64,000 nt of DNA from Halorussus limi (GCF_023238205.1 NZ_CP096659.1:3179626-3243625), one strand, 5' to 3'. Numbered from the stretch's first letter, positions 33,057 through 43,261 are shown. A program made the numbers and translations. Notes: generated from the letters alone by a model not told the origin.

Positions 33057-34928
33057 ATGACCGAACACGACTACGAGGACCTCGGCCTCGTCGCGGGGCT
33101 GGAGATTCACCAGCAACTCGACACCGAGACGAAGCTGTTCTGCAACTGTCCGACCGAACTCCGAGAACCCGAGGAGTCCGACCGGCGGTTCACGCGCTTC
33201 CTCCACCCGACCAAGAGCGAACTGGGCGAACTCGACCAAGCGGCGCTCGAAGAGAGTCGCGTCGAGCGCGAGTTCGAGTATCTGGCGTACGACACGACCT
33301 GTCTGGTCGAGGAGGACGACGAACCGCCCCACCGACTCGACGACGAGGCCCAAGCGGTCGTCCTCGAAATCGCGCAACTGCTCGACATGGACGTGGTGGA
33401 CCAGGCCCACGTCATGCGGAAAATCGTCGTGGACGGGTCGAACACCTCCGGCTTCCAGCGCTCGACGCTGATGGCCTCCGACGGCGAGATTTCGACCAGC
33501 GACGGGGCGGTCGGTATCGAGGACCTGATGCTCGAAGAGGAGTCGGCCCAGCGCGTCGAGGAGACCGACGACGGCGTGCGTTACTCGCTCGACCGACTCG
33601 GCATCCCGCTGGTCGAAATCGGTACCAAGCCCGACATCCGGTCGCCCGAGCAGGCCCGCGAGGCCGCGGAGACCATCGGGATGCTCCTGCGCTCGACCGG
33701 CAAGGTCAAGCGCGGCCTCGGCACCATCCGCCAAGACGTGAACATCTCCATCGAGGAGGGCGCGCGCGTCGAGGTCAAGGGCGTCCAGAGCCTCGAGGAC
33801 ATCGACGACCTGGTCGAGAACGAGGTCCACCGGCAGGTACGCCTGCTCGAACTCCGTGACGAACTCCGCGAGCGCGACGCCTCGGTCGGCGACGTGGTGG
33901 ACGTGACCGACACCTTCGCCGACACCGAGTCGGGGGTCATCGGTTCGGCGCTCGAATCCGGCGGGAAGGTCACGGCGGTCCCGCTCTACGGCTTCGACGG
34001 ACTGGTCGGCGCGGAGATTCAACCGGACCGCCGCCTCGGGACGGAACTGTCCGACCACGCCAAGCGCCACGGCGCGGGCGGCATCTTCCACACCGACGAA
34101 CTCCCGGCATACGGCGTCACCGGAGACGAAGTAGCCGCGCTCCGAGAGGCCGTGGGCGCGGGCGACGACGACGCGGTGGCCATCGTCGCGGCCGACCCCG
34201 AAACCGCGGACCTCGCCGTCGAGGCCGCCGCCGAGCGCGCCGAGACGGCCTTGGAGGGCGTGCCCGAGGAGACCCGGGGCGCGAACGAGGACGGCACGAC
34301 GCGCTACCTCCGACCGCTCCCCGGCGCGGCCCGCATGTACCCCGAGACCGACGTGCCGCCGGTCGAACCCGACCCGAGCGAGGTCGAGACGCCCGAACTA
34401 CTGACCGAGAAGGTCGAGCGCTACCAGTCGGAGTACGACCTCGGCGCGGCGCTCGCCGAGCAGGTCGCCTACGGCGAGCGCATGCCGCTGTTCGAGCGCG
34501 CGGTCGAGCGACTGGGCGCGGACCCGACGCTCGCGGCCCAGACCGTCGAGAGCACCGTCACCGAACTCCGGCGCGACGGCGTGCCGGTCGAGAACCTGAC
34601 CGAGGACCACTTCCTCGGGACGCTCGAAGCAGTCGCCGACGGCGAGACGGCGAAGGGCAACGTCGGCGAAGTCCTCACGGCGCTCGCCGAGAGTCCGGAC
34701 CTGACCGCGGCCGAAGCCATCGAACAGGAGGGTCTCGGCAGTGCAGGCGAGGACGAGGTCCGCGAGGCCGTGGTCGAAGTGGTCGAGCGAAACGAGGGAC
34801 AGGTCGAGGAGCAGGGCATGCAGGCGTTCTCGGCGCTGATGGGCGAAGCGATGGGAGCGCTCGGCGGGAAGGCCGACGGCGACACCGTGAGCGAGTTGCT
34901 GCGCGAGGAAATTCAGAAGCGGGCCTGA
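33057..34928 (+). CDS. gatE: Archaeal Glu-tRNA(Gln) amidotransferase subunit E
   Basis: GatE works with GatD to convert Glu-tRNA(Gln) to Gln-tRNA(Gln), the only archaeal route to this charged tRNA. The 623-residue protein has the GatB/E catalytic cradle (VAGLEIHQQLDT, then the Cys pair LFCNCP, MRKIVVDGSNTSGFQRSTL) and a GAD-like insertion (about 270-400). The C-terminal tail-YqeY-like domain ends GEAMGALGGKADG. Length fits GatE rather than bacterial GatB (about 480). gatD is not in this window. Confidence 0.95.
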   Translation: MTEHDYEDLGLVAGLEIHQQLDTETKLFCNCPTELREPEESDRRFTRFLHPTKSELGELDQAALEESRVEREFEYLAYDTTCLVEEDDEPPHRLDDEAQAVVLEIAQLLDMDVVDQAHVMRKIVVDGSNTSGFQRSTLMASDGEISTSDGAVGIEDLMLEEESAQRVEETDDGVRYSLDRLGIPLVEIGTKPDIRSPEQAREAAETIGMLLRSTGKVKRGLGTIRQDVNISIEEGARVEVKGVQSLEDIDDLVENEVHRQVRLLELRDELRERDASVGDVVDVTDTFADTESGVIGSALESGGKVTAVPLYGFDGLVGAEIQPDRRLGTELSDHAKRHGAGGIFHTDELPAYGVTGDEVAALREAVGAGDDDAVAIVAADPETADLAVEAAAERAETALEGVPEETRGANEDGTTRYLRPLPGAARMYPETDVPPVEPDPSEVETPELLTEKVERYQSEYDLGAALAEQVAYGERMPLFERAVERLGADPTLAAQTVESTVTELRRDGVPVENLTEDHFLGTLEAVADGETAKGNVGEVLTALAESPDLTAAEAIEQEGLGSAGEDEVREAVVEVVERNEGQVEEQGMQAFSALMGEAMGALGGKADGDTVSELLREEIQKRA

Positions 34929-35182
34929 AGGAATCTACAGGCGGCCTTTAGACGCCTACGTATTGGTGTTAGAATTTTTCAGATTTTCTTCAGCCATATA
35001 CAGGAGTGTTTGCTTCGCCACCGAGCGGAACCCGGTGGTCTGCGTTACCGAGCGCCCGAAATCGAAGACGGAACGGAGCGGTCGACGCTCGACCACCGAC
35101 TCGCATCACCGGCCGGAGCGCCGTTGGCGGTGGCGGCGGCCGGGCCGCCGAGTTATTGTGCGCCGGCGTGGAACTCCCCGCG

Positions 35183-36004
35183 ATGCGAGGCGTCGGGAAG
35201 TACGGGGAAATCGGGAAAGGAGTTCTGGCGGTCGCCCGCGAGGAACACCTCTCGGTCACGGCGGCGGGGCTGGCTTACTACATGTTCCTCTCGGCGATTC
35301 CGCTGTTGCTGTTCGGGTTCATCGGCTTCTCGGCGCTCGACGGAATCGGGTCGCTCGTCCTCGCAGTCGAACTCGCCACCGACGACTCCGTGGCGCGGTT
35401 CTTCGAGCAGTCCATCAGGGACGATGCGAGTCGGACCCGGGCGGCGGTCATCGCCGCGGTCCTCGTGGTGTGGTCGGCGCTCCGGATGTTCGCGACGCTG
35501 CGGCGCATCTTCGCCGACCTCTACAGCGTGCGCAAGCAGAAGTCGGTGTTCGACCGGGTGATGACGGTCGGACTCGGGTTCGGCGTCGTGACGCTGGCGC
35601 TGGTCCTGCTCGTCGCGTTGGGAGTCGCCCGGTCGATAGTCTTCACGTCAACCGCGTGGACCGTTCTGGGGCCGCTGCTGCTGTTCGGCGGGCTCTCGGT
35701 CGTGTTCTTCCCGCTGTACTACGTCTTCCCGTCGGAGACGAGTCCGCGCGAGGCGCTCCCGGGGACCGTGTTCGCGGCCGCCTCGTGGACGGTTTCGAGC
35801 GGGGTGTTCCGGTGGTACGCCGGACTCTCGGAGAGCGTTCGGTTGTACGGAATCGTCGGCGGGGTGCTGTTGCTGCTCGCGTGGCTCTACGTCGCCGCGC
35901 TGGTGGTGCTGCTCGGAATCGTGCTGAACGCCGTGCTGGACGGGCGAGTGACTCCGGACTACGACTGGCTCCCCTCGGTGCTGTCGGACGCGAAGGCCGA
36001 CTGA
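35183..36004 (+). CDS. YihY/BrkB family membrane protein
   Basis: This 273-residue protein has six hydrophobic segments and the family features HLSVTAAGLAYYMFLSAIPLLL near the N terminus and the YVFPSETSPREALPG loop between later helices. YihY/BrkB proteins are widespread transporters or permeases of unproved substrate. The ATG at 35183 is preferred, because the frame upstream encodes residues not typical of the family. The 254 bp between gatE and this gene hold an AT-rich stretch near 34970 and no gene I can support. Confidence 0.85.
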   Translation: MRGVGKYGEIGKGVLAVAREEHLSVTAAGLAYYMFLSAIPLLLFGFIGFSALDGIGSLVLAVELATDDSVARFFEQSIRDDASRTRAAVIAAVLVVWSALRMFATLRRIFADLYSVRKQKSVFDRVMTVGLGFGVVTLALVLLVALGVARSIVFTSTAWTVLGPLLLFGGLSVVFFPLYYVFPSETSPREALPGTVFAAASWTVSSGVFRWYAGLSESVRLYGIVGGVLLLLAWLYVAALVVLLGIVLNAVLDGRVTPDYDWLPSVLSDAKAD

Positions 36005-36023
36005 CCCGAGGAGCCCGAATCCG

Positions 36024-36845
36024 CTACAGCGGCGTCCGCCGCCGGACGCCCGAAATGAACTCCCGGGAGACGACCGACCAGTGGGGCTCGCTGACCCGCT
36101 GGGAGAGTCGGTAGGCGACCCAGACCAGCAGGATGGCGAACGCGGCGTCGGTCACCCAGTGGACGCCGAGGTAGAGCGTCGAGAAGACGATGGCCCCGGC
36201 GAGGATAGCGGCGGTGTAGGCGTACCGTGCGTCGGCCTTCCGGGCGTAGAGCGCCGCGAGGACCGACAGACCGGTGTGGAGACTCGGGAACGCCTTGACC
36301 AGCGTGTCGGTGCTGTAGATGCCGTGCTGGATGGCGGGCGTGAGTTCGTACATCAGCGGTTCGACCGTCGAGAGGTACAGCGACGACACCTTCACCGGGA
36401 ACAGGATGAAGAACGGCACCGCACACACGACTACGATGACGTAGGCGAGCGCGTAGCGGTGGGCCTCCTCCTCGTCGTGGGCCTTGACCTTGAAGTACGT
36501 GAAGAGGACGATGAAGGGGAACCCGACGAGGTATACCCCGGTCGCTAGCACCGTCAGCGGCGTGGCCGCGAACGCCTGAAACGCCGCGACGGTCGCGCCC
36601 TCGATGGCGTAAATCGCGCCGGTGAACGTTCTGGCGACGTGGAAGTTGAGCGCGAGTTTGTTCACGATTTCGGTGACGACCCACGCGACCCCGAGGTACT
36701 TCCAGTCGGTCCGGAGGAAGTCGGCCAGCAGGGTCCGGAACCGCTGGTCGGGGAGGAAGAGTCGCTTGCCCACGAGCATGGCCGCGATGCTCGGGACCGC
36801 GACGAGGAGGGTGAACTGCGTACCGAGCGGGAGGGAGGCAAACAT
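36024..36845 (-). CDS. PAP2-superfamily membrane phosphatase
   Basis: This 273-residue polytopic protein carries PAP2 motifs 2 and 3: AFPSLHTG (near residue 192) and LYLGVHWVTD (near 232), both His-bearing. The first motif is less clear. The arrangement resembles the inositol-phosphoryl or lipid-phosphate phosphatases that act on the outer membrane face. The substrate is unknown, possibly an isoprenoid or archaeal lipid phosphate. It converges with the BrkB-like gene. Confidence 0.85.
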   Translation of the reverse strand: MFASLPLGTQFTLLVAVPSIAAMLVGKRLFLPDQRFRTLLADFLRTDWKYLGVAWVVTEIVNKLALNFHVARTFTGAIYAIEGATVAAFQAFAATPLTVLATGVYLVGFPFIVLFTYFKVKAHDEEEAHRYALAYVIVVVCAVPFFILFPVKVSSLYLSTVEPLMYELTPAIQHGIYSTDTLVKAFPSLHTGLSVLAALYARKADARYAYTAAILAGAIVFSTLYLGVHWVTDAAFAILLVWVAYRLSQRVSEPHWSVVSREFISGVRRRTPL

Positions 36846-37011
36846 ACTCGTACGTAGCTATCTCCCGGTCCGATAAAAGATTTGACTTTCCCTATGCGAG
36901 CGCCGCCGAGACCGTGATATGCGACGTTTTAGCACGAATGGAACCCCCACAACGTCTCTGCCCGAACGTATCCCGCCGAGAGTGAAAACCGTTCGGGCGG
37001 AACCGACGGCG

Positions 37012-37788
37012 TTACCCGTCGTCCGGGGTCGCGGCCGTCTCGGCGGAATCGGCCTCGGGGCGGTCCCCGCCGTCCTCGGCGTGGTACATCGCGCGCCGGA
37101 GGAGGCCCCGGAGCGTCCGGACCTCGCGGCCGGTCGGGTGCGCGCGCCCGAGGAGTCGCCGGGCGAGTCGCACCGTCTTGGCCCGCTTCTCCGCGGGGTG
37201 GTCGATGGCGTCGAGGAACTCGGCGAAGTGGTCGTAGAAGCCCTCTATCTCGGATTCGTCGGCCCGTTCGCGCTCCACGTCCGGAAGTTGGGTCTCCTCG
37301 ACGGTGAGGTCCCGGAGTTCGTAGAGCGTGACGGTCGCGGCCTGCCCCAGATTCAGCGACGAGTAGTCGGCGCTGGCGGGAATCGAGCACACCTCGTCCA
37401 CGCGGGCCATCTCGTCGTTGGTCAGGCCGTTGTCTTCCCGGCCGAAAATCAGGCAGGTGTCGGCCGCCACGTCGCCCAAACTGTCGGCCAGTTGGTCGGG
37501 CGTCTTGAAGGGGAACCGGCGGTGTTTCCGGGCGTCCTCGTTTGTCGTCGCGGTCAGCCCGACGGTGTGGTAGTTCTCTACGAGGTGGTCGAACGTCACC
37601 TCGTCGGCGTTCGGTAACACGTCCTCGCGGGCCTGTCCGGCGAAGCCGTAGGCCTCGCTGTCCCGGCCGAACTCCGGCGGGTCGACCAGTTTGAGGTCGT
37701 GCATGCCGAAGTTCTTCATCGCTCGCGCGATGGTTCCGATGTTGCCCGGGGTCTTGGGTTCCACGATGGCGACGGCGGGCGGAGTCAT
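37012..37788 (-). CDS. SPOUT RNA methyltransferase (TrmJ-like)
   Basis: This 258-residue protein starts [26 protein letters not shown] and has [14 protein letters not shown] and [18 protein letters not shown], the three SPOUT/TrmH motifs that form the SAM-binding knot. The C-terminal about 80 residues match TrmJ-type extensions. TrmJ methylates ribose 32 of tRNA; other rRNA or tRNA 2'-O targets are possible. The start overlaps the previous gene's stop by 4 nt. Confidence 0.88.
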   Translation of the reverse strand: MTPPAVAIVEPKTPGNIGTIARAMKNFGMHDLKLVDPPEFGRDSEAYGFAGQAREDVLPNADEVTFDHLVENYHTVGLTATTNEDARKHRRFPFKTPDQLADSLGDVAADTCLIFGREDNGLTNDEMARVDEVCSIPASADYSSLNLGQAATVTLYELRDLTVEETQLPDVERERADESEIEGFYDHFAEFLDAIDHPAEKRAKTVRLARRLLGRAHPTGREVRTLRGLLRRAMYHAEDGGDRPEADSAETAATPDDG

Positions 37789-38375
37789 GACGGGTAGTCG
37801 CGACCGAGGTCGAGGTCGTCGTCGAGCGATTCGTCGTCTTCGTCGGCCGATTGGCCGCCGTCTCCGCTCTCGACCTCCATGTTCCTGAGGTCGATGCGCT
37901 CGCGCTCTTCCTCCGGTATATCGACGTTCAGGTCCTCCATGTCGGGTTCGGGCGGTTCGGGGATGTCGTCGGGGTCGGTCTCGACGTGTTCGACCCCGCC
38001 GTACCCCTCCGGCGCGCGCCCGCCGTCCGCGAACCACTCGTGGAACTCGTCCTGTAGCTCCTGTTGGCCCTTGTACTGGCTCCCGCCCGCCTCGCCGAAC
38101 CAGTAGAGGAAGTCGGGTTCGTGGTCGGCACAGAGGACGACTTCGCCGAGCGGTTCGCCGTAGACGACCTCCGACTCGTTGCACTTGTGGATGTCCTCGT
38201 CGCCGTGAATCAGCCAGCAACCGTCGCACGGCGAGGCGACCAGCGCCTGCAGTCGGACGAGTCGCTTGCGCTGGTCGGCCGGAATGTCGTCCATCGGCCG
38301 GAACTCGCCGTCCTCGGTGAACACCGCGTCCTCGTCGAACCGCCAGCCGCGAAGCCCGATACTGATTTTACCCAT
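37785..38375 (-). CDS. Conserved haloarchaeal protein with Cys-rich motif
   Basis: This 196-residue protein starts [19 protein letters not shown] and has a CDGCWLIHG, then HKC, then VVLCADHE cluster (about residues 50-83) that could bind zinc. The last 75 residues are very acidic and probably disordered. It is translationally coupled (ATGA) to the SPOUT methyltransferase gene, which suggests an RNA-related role, but I do not recognise the family. Confidence 0.65.
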   Translation of the reverse strand: MGKISIGLRGWRFDEDAVFTEDGEFRPMDDIPADQRKRLVRLQALVASPCDGCWLIHGDEDIHKCNESEVVYGEPLGEVVLCADHEPDFLYWFGEAGGSQYKGQQELQDEFHEWFADGGRAPEGYGGVEHVETDPDDIPEPPEPDMEDLNVDIPEEERERIDLRNMEVESGDGGQSADEDDESLDDDLDLGRDYPS

Positions 38376-38593
38376 TTGCGCGAGGCTTCGGTTTCGGTGG
38401 TGAAAAAGAGCGCGTTCTCCGCGCTCGCCGCACGTGTTCGGGCGTGTCCGGTTCCGAAGTGTCTGAAACGATAGCGTCGGGTGTCACAGCGACGAGGAAC
38501 GGTCGCGTCGAAGCGTCGGACGCCGACGTTCGACGCGCGCCGACCTGCAAGGAAGACAACCTTTTTCGCCTCGGGGTGAGCCAGTCACTGGCG

Positions 38594-39607
38594 ATGCCCT
38601 CCACAGACGCGTCCCGGACGCCGCCAGACGGGAAATCGTTCGGCACTCGACTCGAAATCGGCTGGGAGCGAGCGACGGACCACCTCCCGCTCGCGGCCGT
38701 CCCGCTCCTGTCGAGTCTGCTCGCGGTGGACAACGTCCGGCGCGTCCGCTCGGCCGAGGGAGTCAACATCGGCGTGAGTCTGCCGTTCCCCGCCGCGCTC
38801 CCCGACCTCTGGACCTTCGTGAACGTGCCGAGTCCCGGCCCCGGCGTCCACTTCTCGCCAACCATCGCGCTGCTCCCGGTCCAGATTCTCCTGCAGGCCG
38901 CGCTCGTGGCCGGTCTGGTCGGGAGCGTCGCCGAGGTCCTCCGGACCGGGCGCTACGACTTCGCGGCGAACGCCCGCAGGTACTTCGCGCCGATGCTCGG
39001 TTTCGTCGCGCTCGTCAGGGCCGTCACGCTCGCGCTCGCTGGCCCGGTCGTGGCCGCTCCGCTGTTGATCGTCTTTCTGATTCCGGCGTTCCTCGTGCTG
39101 AAGTACCTCTTCTACGCGACGACGTACCTCGTCGCGGTCAACGACGACTCGCTGGCGGACGCGCTGACCCGGAGCTATCGGCTTGCGACCGCGGGCGGCC
39201 CGTACCTCTCCTACGGCGCGGGCTACCTGCTGTTCGCCGCCGCGGTCTCGCTGGTGACGTCGGCCTTCGTCGTCAATCTCGGCCTCCTCGGCGTCGCGGT
39301 CGGCGCGGTGGCGACCGCACCGGTCGCGCTCGCGCTGACGTTCGCCACGACCGAGTTCGTCGCGGACTTGGACGCGAACGAGCGCGGCGACGGCGAAGTC
39401 GATGGTCGCGGCGGGGGATTCGGCGGCGCCGAGGGGTTCGGCGCTGGCAGTGAAGGATTCGACGGCGACACCGCCGGTCCGGGCGGAGAGTTCGGCGCTG
39501 ACCGCGACGACCGCGAGGGACCGACGACCGCGGACGACGTCGGCGAGACCGCCGACGAACCGCGGGACGACTACTGGGACCGCCGAAAGGACGGCGGTGA
39601 GCGGTAG
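38594..39607 (+). CDS. Multi-pass membrane protein with acidic tail (DUF7847-like)
   Basis: This 337-residue protein has about six hydrophobic segments between residues 40 and 265. A recurring segment, DSLADALTRSYRLATAG, resembles the one in the membrane protein at 28078-28797. The last about 75 residues are Gly/Asp-rich and disordered. The ATG at 38594 is chosen because a T-rich box (CTTTTTC, near 38566) lies about 28 nt upstream. It is directly followed by two more membrane-protein genes. Confidence 0.65.
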   Translation: MPSTDASRTPPDGKSFGTRLEIGWERATDHLPLAAVPLLSSLLAVDNVRRVRSAEGVNIGVSLPFPAALPDLWTFVNVPSPGPGVHFSPTIALLPVQILLQAALVAGLVGSVAEVLRTGRYDFAANARRYFAPMLGFVALVRAVTLALAGPVVAAPLLIVFLIPAFLVLKYLFYATTYLVAVNDDSLADALTRSYRLATAGGPYLSYGAGYLLFAAAVSLVTSAFVVNLGLLGVAVGAVATAPVALALTFATTEFVADLDANERGDGEVDGRGGGFGGAEGFGAGSEGFDGDTAGPGGEFGADRDDREGPTTADDVGETADEPRDDYWDRRKDGGER

Positions 39608-40090
39608 ATGCTCGCGGTTCGCGCGCTCCACGTCCTCGGCATGGCGTTCGTCCTCGGCGGGGCGACCCTGACGTGGTGGCTGTTCCGGCAGGTCGGCGAC
39701 GTAGCCGCGAGCGAGAGTGCGGGCGGAACTGCGACTGCGGGCGGGACGGCGGACGCGCTCCCGGTCGCGGCCGCCTACGAGCGGGGGTTCTGGGCCGCGA
39801 TGGGCGTCCTCGTGATGACCGGCGTCGGCAACCTCGGGAGTCTCGCGCCCTTCGTCCCCGCGGCCGGGACCGAGTGGGGCACCGTCTTCGCGGCGAAACT
39901 CGCGCTCGTCCTCGCGGTGCTGGCGCTCTCGCTGGTCCGGACGCTCGCCGTCGCTCGGTTTCGCCGGGCCGAGCGCGGGGCGGCCGCGGGGTCAAATCTC
40001 GATACGCGGAGTCTCGAACTCGGCTACGGCGCGACCGCGCTCTCGCTCGCGGTCCTCGTCGTGCTCGCGGAGGTGTTGGCACATGGCTGA
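39608..40090 (+). CDS. CopD-like small membrane protein
   Basis: This 160-residue protein has four hydrophobic segments. The start MLAVRALHVLGMAFVLGGATLTWW and the His/Trp content are reminiscent of CopD/PcoD-type integral proteins. Its ATG directly follows the previous stop (39605-39607), and it overlaps the next gene by 8 nt. It probably works in a membrane complex with its two neighbours. The family call is tentative. Confidence 0.5.
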   Translation: MLAVRALHVLGMAFVLGGATLTWWLFRQVGDVAASESAGGTATAGGTADALPVAAAYERGFWAAMGVLVMTGVGNLGSLAPFVPAAGTEWGTVFAAKLALVLAVLALSLVRTLAVARFRRAERGAAAGSNLDTRSLELGYGATALSLAVLVVLAEVLAHG

Positions 40091-40631
40091 GGAGTCGCCG
40101 CCGTCGCTCGCGCTTCACCGGGTCGCCGACGACCCGCTGGTCGTCTGGACGCTCGCGTCGTTCCACACCGCGGCGCTGACCGCCGTTCTCGTCGCCGCGC
40201 TCTACCTCTCGGGGGCGCTCGGCGACCTGCTCGCGGGTCTCGACACCGTCGTCGGCCTCGGTCTCTACCTCGGCCTCTGGGCGAGCACGTGGTGGACGAC
40301 CCGCCGGGCGTTCGCCGCAATCGCGGCCGCCGGGGACGACGCCTCGCTCTCGGTCGTCCTCGGTACCGGCGGGAAGTGGGCCGGGGTCGACGGCGTCCTG
40401 TTCCTCTGGATTCTGGTCGCCGTCGTCGTGTTCCCGGTCGGGTCGGTCGAAGGCCCCGAGGCGGTCCTCTCGTTCATCGCCGTCGTCGGCGTCGGGTCGC
40501 TGCTGGCGTTCGTCGTCGGGACGGTCGTCGGCCTGCTGTTCGCGGCGCTCGACCTCGCGGCGTTCCGTGTCGCGGGAGGCCTCGCGCCGGGGTCTCGCGA
40601 GCGCGACCCGCCGTCGGACGGGGCGGCGTAG
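40083..40631 (+). CDS. Small multi-pass membrane protein
   Basis: This 182-residue protein has four to five hydrophobic segments and a short polar tail. It overlaps the CopD-like gene by 8 nt. No catalytic motif is visible. It is the third gene of a tight membrane-protein cluster (38.6-40.6 kb) that precedes the ligase homologue. Confidence 0.55.
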   Translation: MAEESPPSLALHRVADDPLVVWTLASFHTAALTAVLVAALYLSGALGDLLAGLDTVVGLGLYLGLWASTWWTTRRAFAAIAAAGDDASLSVVLGTGGKWAGVDGVLFLWILVAVVVFPVGSVEGPEAVLSFIAVVGVGSLLAFVVGTVVGLLFAALDLAAFRVAGGLAPGSRERDPPSDGAA

Positions 40632-40722
40632 CGACCTTGGGGATGCGGAGCAATCCCGTGGGACGCGGCGCAGCGACCCCGTGGCCCGTGGATTCAAGGC
40701 GGTTCCGTGAGACGTACCGGGT

Positions 40723-42270
40723 ATGCCCGAGTCCGACCTCGCGGCGCAGGTCGAAGACGTGCTTTCGGTCGACCCCGACGAGTTCCAAGCGAGGGTCGAA
40801 GCGGACGCAGAGGTCATCGTCGAAGAGGTAGACGCGGGAACGTTCGACAACCCGCAGGCCATCATCGGCTTCGAGTACGAGTTCTACGCGGTCGACGCCG
40901 AGACCGGTGCGCTCCGGCGGGTCCCGCGCCGACTCCTCGACCTCATCGGCTTCGAGAAGGAACTGGGCCTCCACAACGCCGAGATGTCCACCAGTCCCCA
41001 ACCGCTGAACACCCACGGACTGGCGTCCCAAGAGGCCGAGGTGAAGGCCCGACTCTCGGCCGCCGAGGACCGCACCGGGGCGGAGGGGATGCGACTGGTC
41101 AGCGACGCGATGTGGACCGTCCCGCCCGAGGGCGAGACCGCCCGACAGTATCTGACCGACAGCGTCTCGGACCGCGGGGTCCGAATCGCCTCGAACATGA
41201 GCGACTCGGTGCGCTACCACGCGATGGCCAACTCCGACGGTCAGGCCGGCATGCGTCTGGACGCCCCGCACGTCTCGCTGTCGGCCGACACGGTGATGCC
41301 CGAGAGCCTCATCACCTCCATCCAACCTCACTATCAGGTGCCCCACGCCCGCGACCTGCCGACCTACTTCCAGTACGCGATTCGCATCGCCGGACCGCTG
41401 CTGGCGCTCGGGGTCAACTCGCCGTTCTTCCCGCCGGGCCTCTACGACGACGACGCCGACCCCGACGAGATTTTGTCCGACGGCTACGACGAGCATCGCA
41501 TCGGCGTCTTCGAGTCCGTGCTGAACCGGTCGGCCGACGACCCCGACAAGGTCCGGTTCCCGCGGGACTTCGACAGCGTCGAGCAAGCCGTCGAGCGCAT
41601 CGCTCGCGACCGGACCATCGTACCGATGCCGGTCGGCACCAGCGACCGGTTCGACGACGAGTTCGCCCACTTCCGACTCAAGCACGGCACCTACTGGCGG
41701 TGGGTCCGGCCGGTGTTCGGCGGGGCGACCCGGTCGGCCGCCAACGCCCGCATCGAGTTCCGGCCCATCGCAGCCCAACCCACCGTCAGGGACTCCATCG
41801 CGTTTCAGGCCGCGTTCGCCGGCCTGCTCGAATCGACCTACCGGCGCGAACACCCGGTCCGGCACCTCGACTGGGTGGTCGCCAAGGACAACTTCTACGA
41901 CGCGATGGAGGACGGACTCGACGCCGACCTCTACTGGATAACCAACGACGGCAAGGAGACGACGGACCACGAACAGGTCTACGAGGACATCTTCGCCCAC
42001 GCCAAGGACGGACTCCAGATGCGGGGTCTGAGCGACCAAGACGCCGCGAAGTACCTCTATCCGCTCCGCCAGCGCGCCCGCCACCGACTCACCCCGGCGA
42101 GTTGGAAGCGCGAACGCGTCCGGGAACGACTCGACGACGGCGATGACTTCGAGGACGCGGTGTACGGGATGCAGAAGCAGTACGTCGAGAAACAGGCCGA
42201 CACTCTCATCGACGGCACGTTCGCCGACTGGGTGGGACGCGGCGACACGGAGTTGGAGCGCGACGAGTAG
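40723..42270 (+). CDS. Glutamate-cysteine ligase (GCS2) superfamily protein
   Basis: This 515-residue protein has the GCS2-type segments FEYEFYAVD (near residue 49), ELGLHNAEMSTSPQP, DAPHVSLSADT, GTYWRWVRPVFGG and ARIEFRPIAAQPTVRD. These are the glutamate- and ATP-binding elements of gamma-glutamyl ligases. Haloarchaea make gamma-glutamylcysteine, but the characterised GshA is shorter, so this longer protein may act on another amine. The start has a TATA-like ATTCAAG about 28 nt upstream. Confidence 0.75.
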   Translation: MPESDLAAQVEDVLSVDPDEFQARVEADAEVIVEEVDAGTFDNPQAIIGFEYEFYAVDAETGALRRVPRRLLDLIGFEKELGLHNAEMSTSPQPLNTHGLASQEAEVKARLSAAEDRTGAEGMRLVSDAMWTVPPEGETARQYLTDSVSDRGVRIASNMSDSVRYHAMANSDGQAGMRLDAPHVSLSADTVMPESLITSIQPHYQVPHARDLPTYFQYAIRIAGPLLALGVNSPFFPPGLYDDDADPDEILSDGYDEHRIGVFESVLNRSADDPDKVRFPRDFDSVEQAVERIARDRTIVPMPVGTSDRFDDEFAHFRLKHGTYWRWVRPVFGGATRSAANARIEFRPIAAQPTVRDSIAFQAAFAGLLESTYRREHPVRHLDWVVAKDNFYDAMEDGLDADLYWITNDGKETTDHEQVYEDIFAHAKDGLQMRGLSDQDAAKYLYPLRQRARHRLTPASWKRERVRERLDDGDDFEDAVYGMQKQYVEKQADTLIDGTFADWVGRGDTELERDE

Positions 42271-42399
42271 TCCAGAAGCGAGCGGTTCTCGTTTCGTCCA
42301 CGCGGGCCCCTACCGGTCGGTATCTCCGACGCCGGGAGCCGTCGCTATCGAGCGAAAAATAGCGGGCGGCGAGCGCCCGAGCAACCGGAGAAGAGCCTC

Positions 42400-43128
42400 T
42401 TACAGCGCCTCGTCGTAGTCCTCGTAGTTCGAGATTTCGACGCCTTCCGCGTCGATTTCGGCGAGCCACATGCCGTTGCCGGAGGCGGTGTCGCGTTCGA
42501 CCGCGCTCTTGAGCGCGCGGATGGCGACTTCGCGGGCCTCGTCCTGACTCAGGTCCTCGTGGTAGTCCTGTTCGAGGACGCCGAGCGCGAACTGCGACCC
42601 GGACCCGGAGACGCTGTAGGTCTCCTCGGTCACGCCGCCGAGCGCGTCGTAGGAGTAGATGTGTCCGCCCTCCTCGTCGACGCCGCCGAGGACCGGCACC
42701 GTGATGAGGAAACCGCCAGAGCGCAGGAGGTTGCTGGTCAGCGTCGAGAGCGCCGTCATGCTCATCTCCTCGCCGCGTCGGGAGTCGTAGAGGTTCCTCT
42801 CGACCTTGAGCGTGCGGATGAGCGACTGGGCGGCCGAGACCGACCCGGAGATGGTGAGCGCGGCGGAGGGGTGGACCTGCTCGACCTTCTGGGCGGTCTT
42901 CGAGGAGACCATGTTACCGAGGCTCGCACGCTGGTCGGTGACCATCACGACGCCGTCGTTCGTCGTCAGACCGATGGTCGTGGTCCCGGTCTTGAGCTCC
43001 TGAATGTCCTCGGCGTCGACCGAGCGGTTCGGGAGCGAGCCGAGTTCCGGCTCGTACGGGTTCGTGTCGTCGGCTGCGAGGCGCGAAGCGTTCTGGGAAA
43101 ATTCGGAACCGTGCATTGGGCTACGCAT
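42400..43128 (-). CDS. psmB: 20S proteasome beta subunit
   Basis: This 242-residue precursor has a 48-residue propeptide ending LKTG, cut before Thr49 (TTTIG), the N-terminal nucleophile. Downstream are Asp in TDQRASLGN and Lys in SSKTAQKVE, matching catalytic Asp17 and Lys33 of the family, and SGSGSQFALGVLE near the C terminus. It assembles with alpha rings and is fed by PAN, encoded at 13 kb in this window. The TATA-like box GGTTTTATC (near 43158) lies about 30 nt before the ATG. Confidence 0.96.
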   Translation of the reverse strand: MRSPMHGSEFSQNASRLAADDTNPYEPELGSLPNRSVDAEDIQELKTGTTTIGLTTNDGVVMVTDQRASLGNMVSSKTAQKVEQVHPSAALTISGSVSAAQSLIRTLKVERNLYDSRRGEEMSMTALSTLTSNLLRSGGFLITVPVLGGVDEEGGHIYSYDALGGVTEETYSVSGSGSQFALGVLEQDYHEDLSQDEAREVAIRALKSAVERDTASGNGMWLAEIDAEGVEISNYEDYDEAL

Positions 43129-43153
43129 TACCCGTCCCTAGACCGCCAGCACT

Positions 43154-43163
43154 GATAAAACCA
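43154..43163 (-). promoter_or_regulatory. TATA box for psmB
   Basis: The minus-strand motif ggttttatca is centred about 30 nt upstream of the psmB ATG, which predicts a leaderless transcript and supports this start over the ATG four codons downstream. Confidence 0.55.
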
Positions 43164-43261
43164 ACTCTTCACGAAACTGCGGTGGCGGCCGCGCTCGCCG
43201 GAGTCGGTGCTGTCTAGGTCGGGAGCCGAGAGAATCGTCGTCGCTTCGCCGACGGTCGGAC

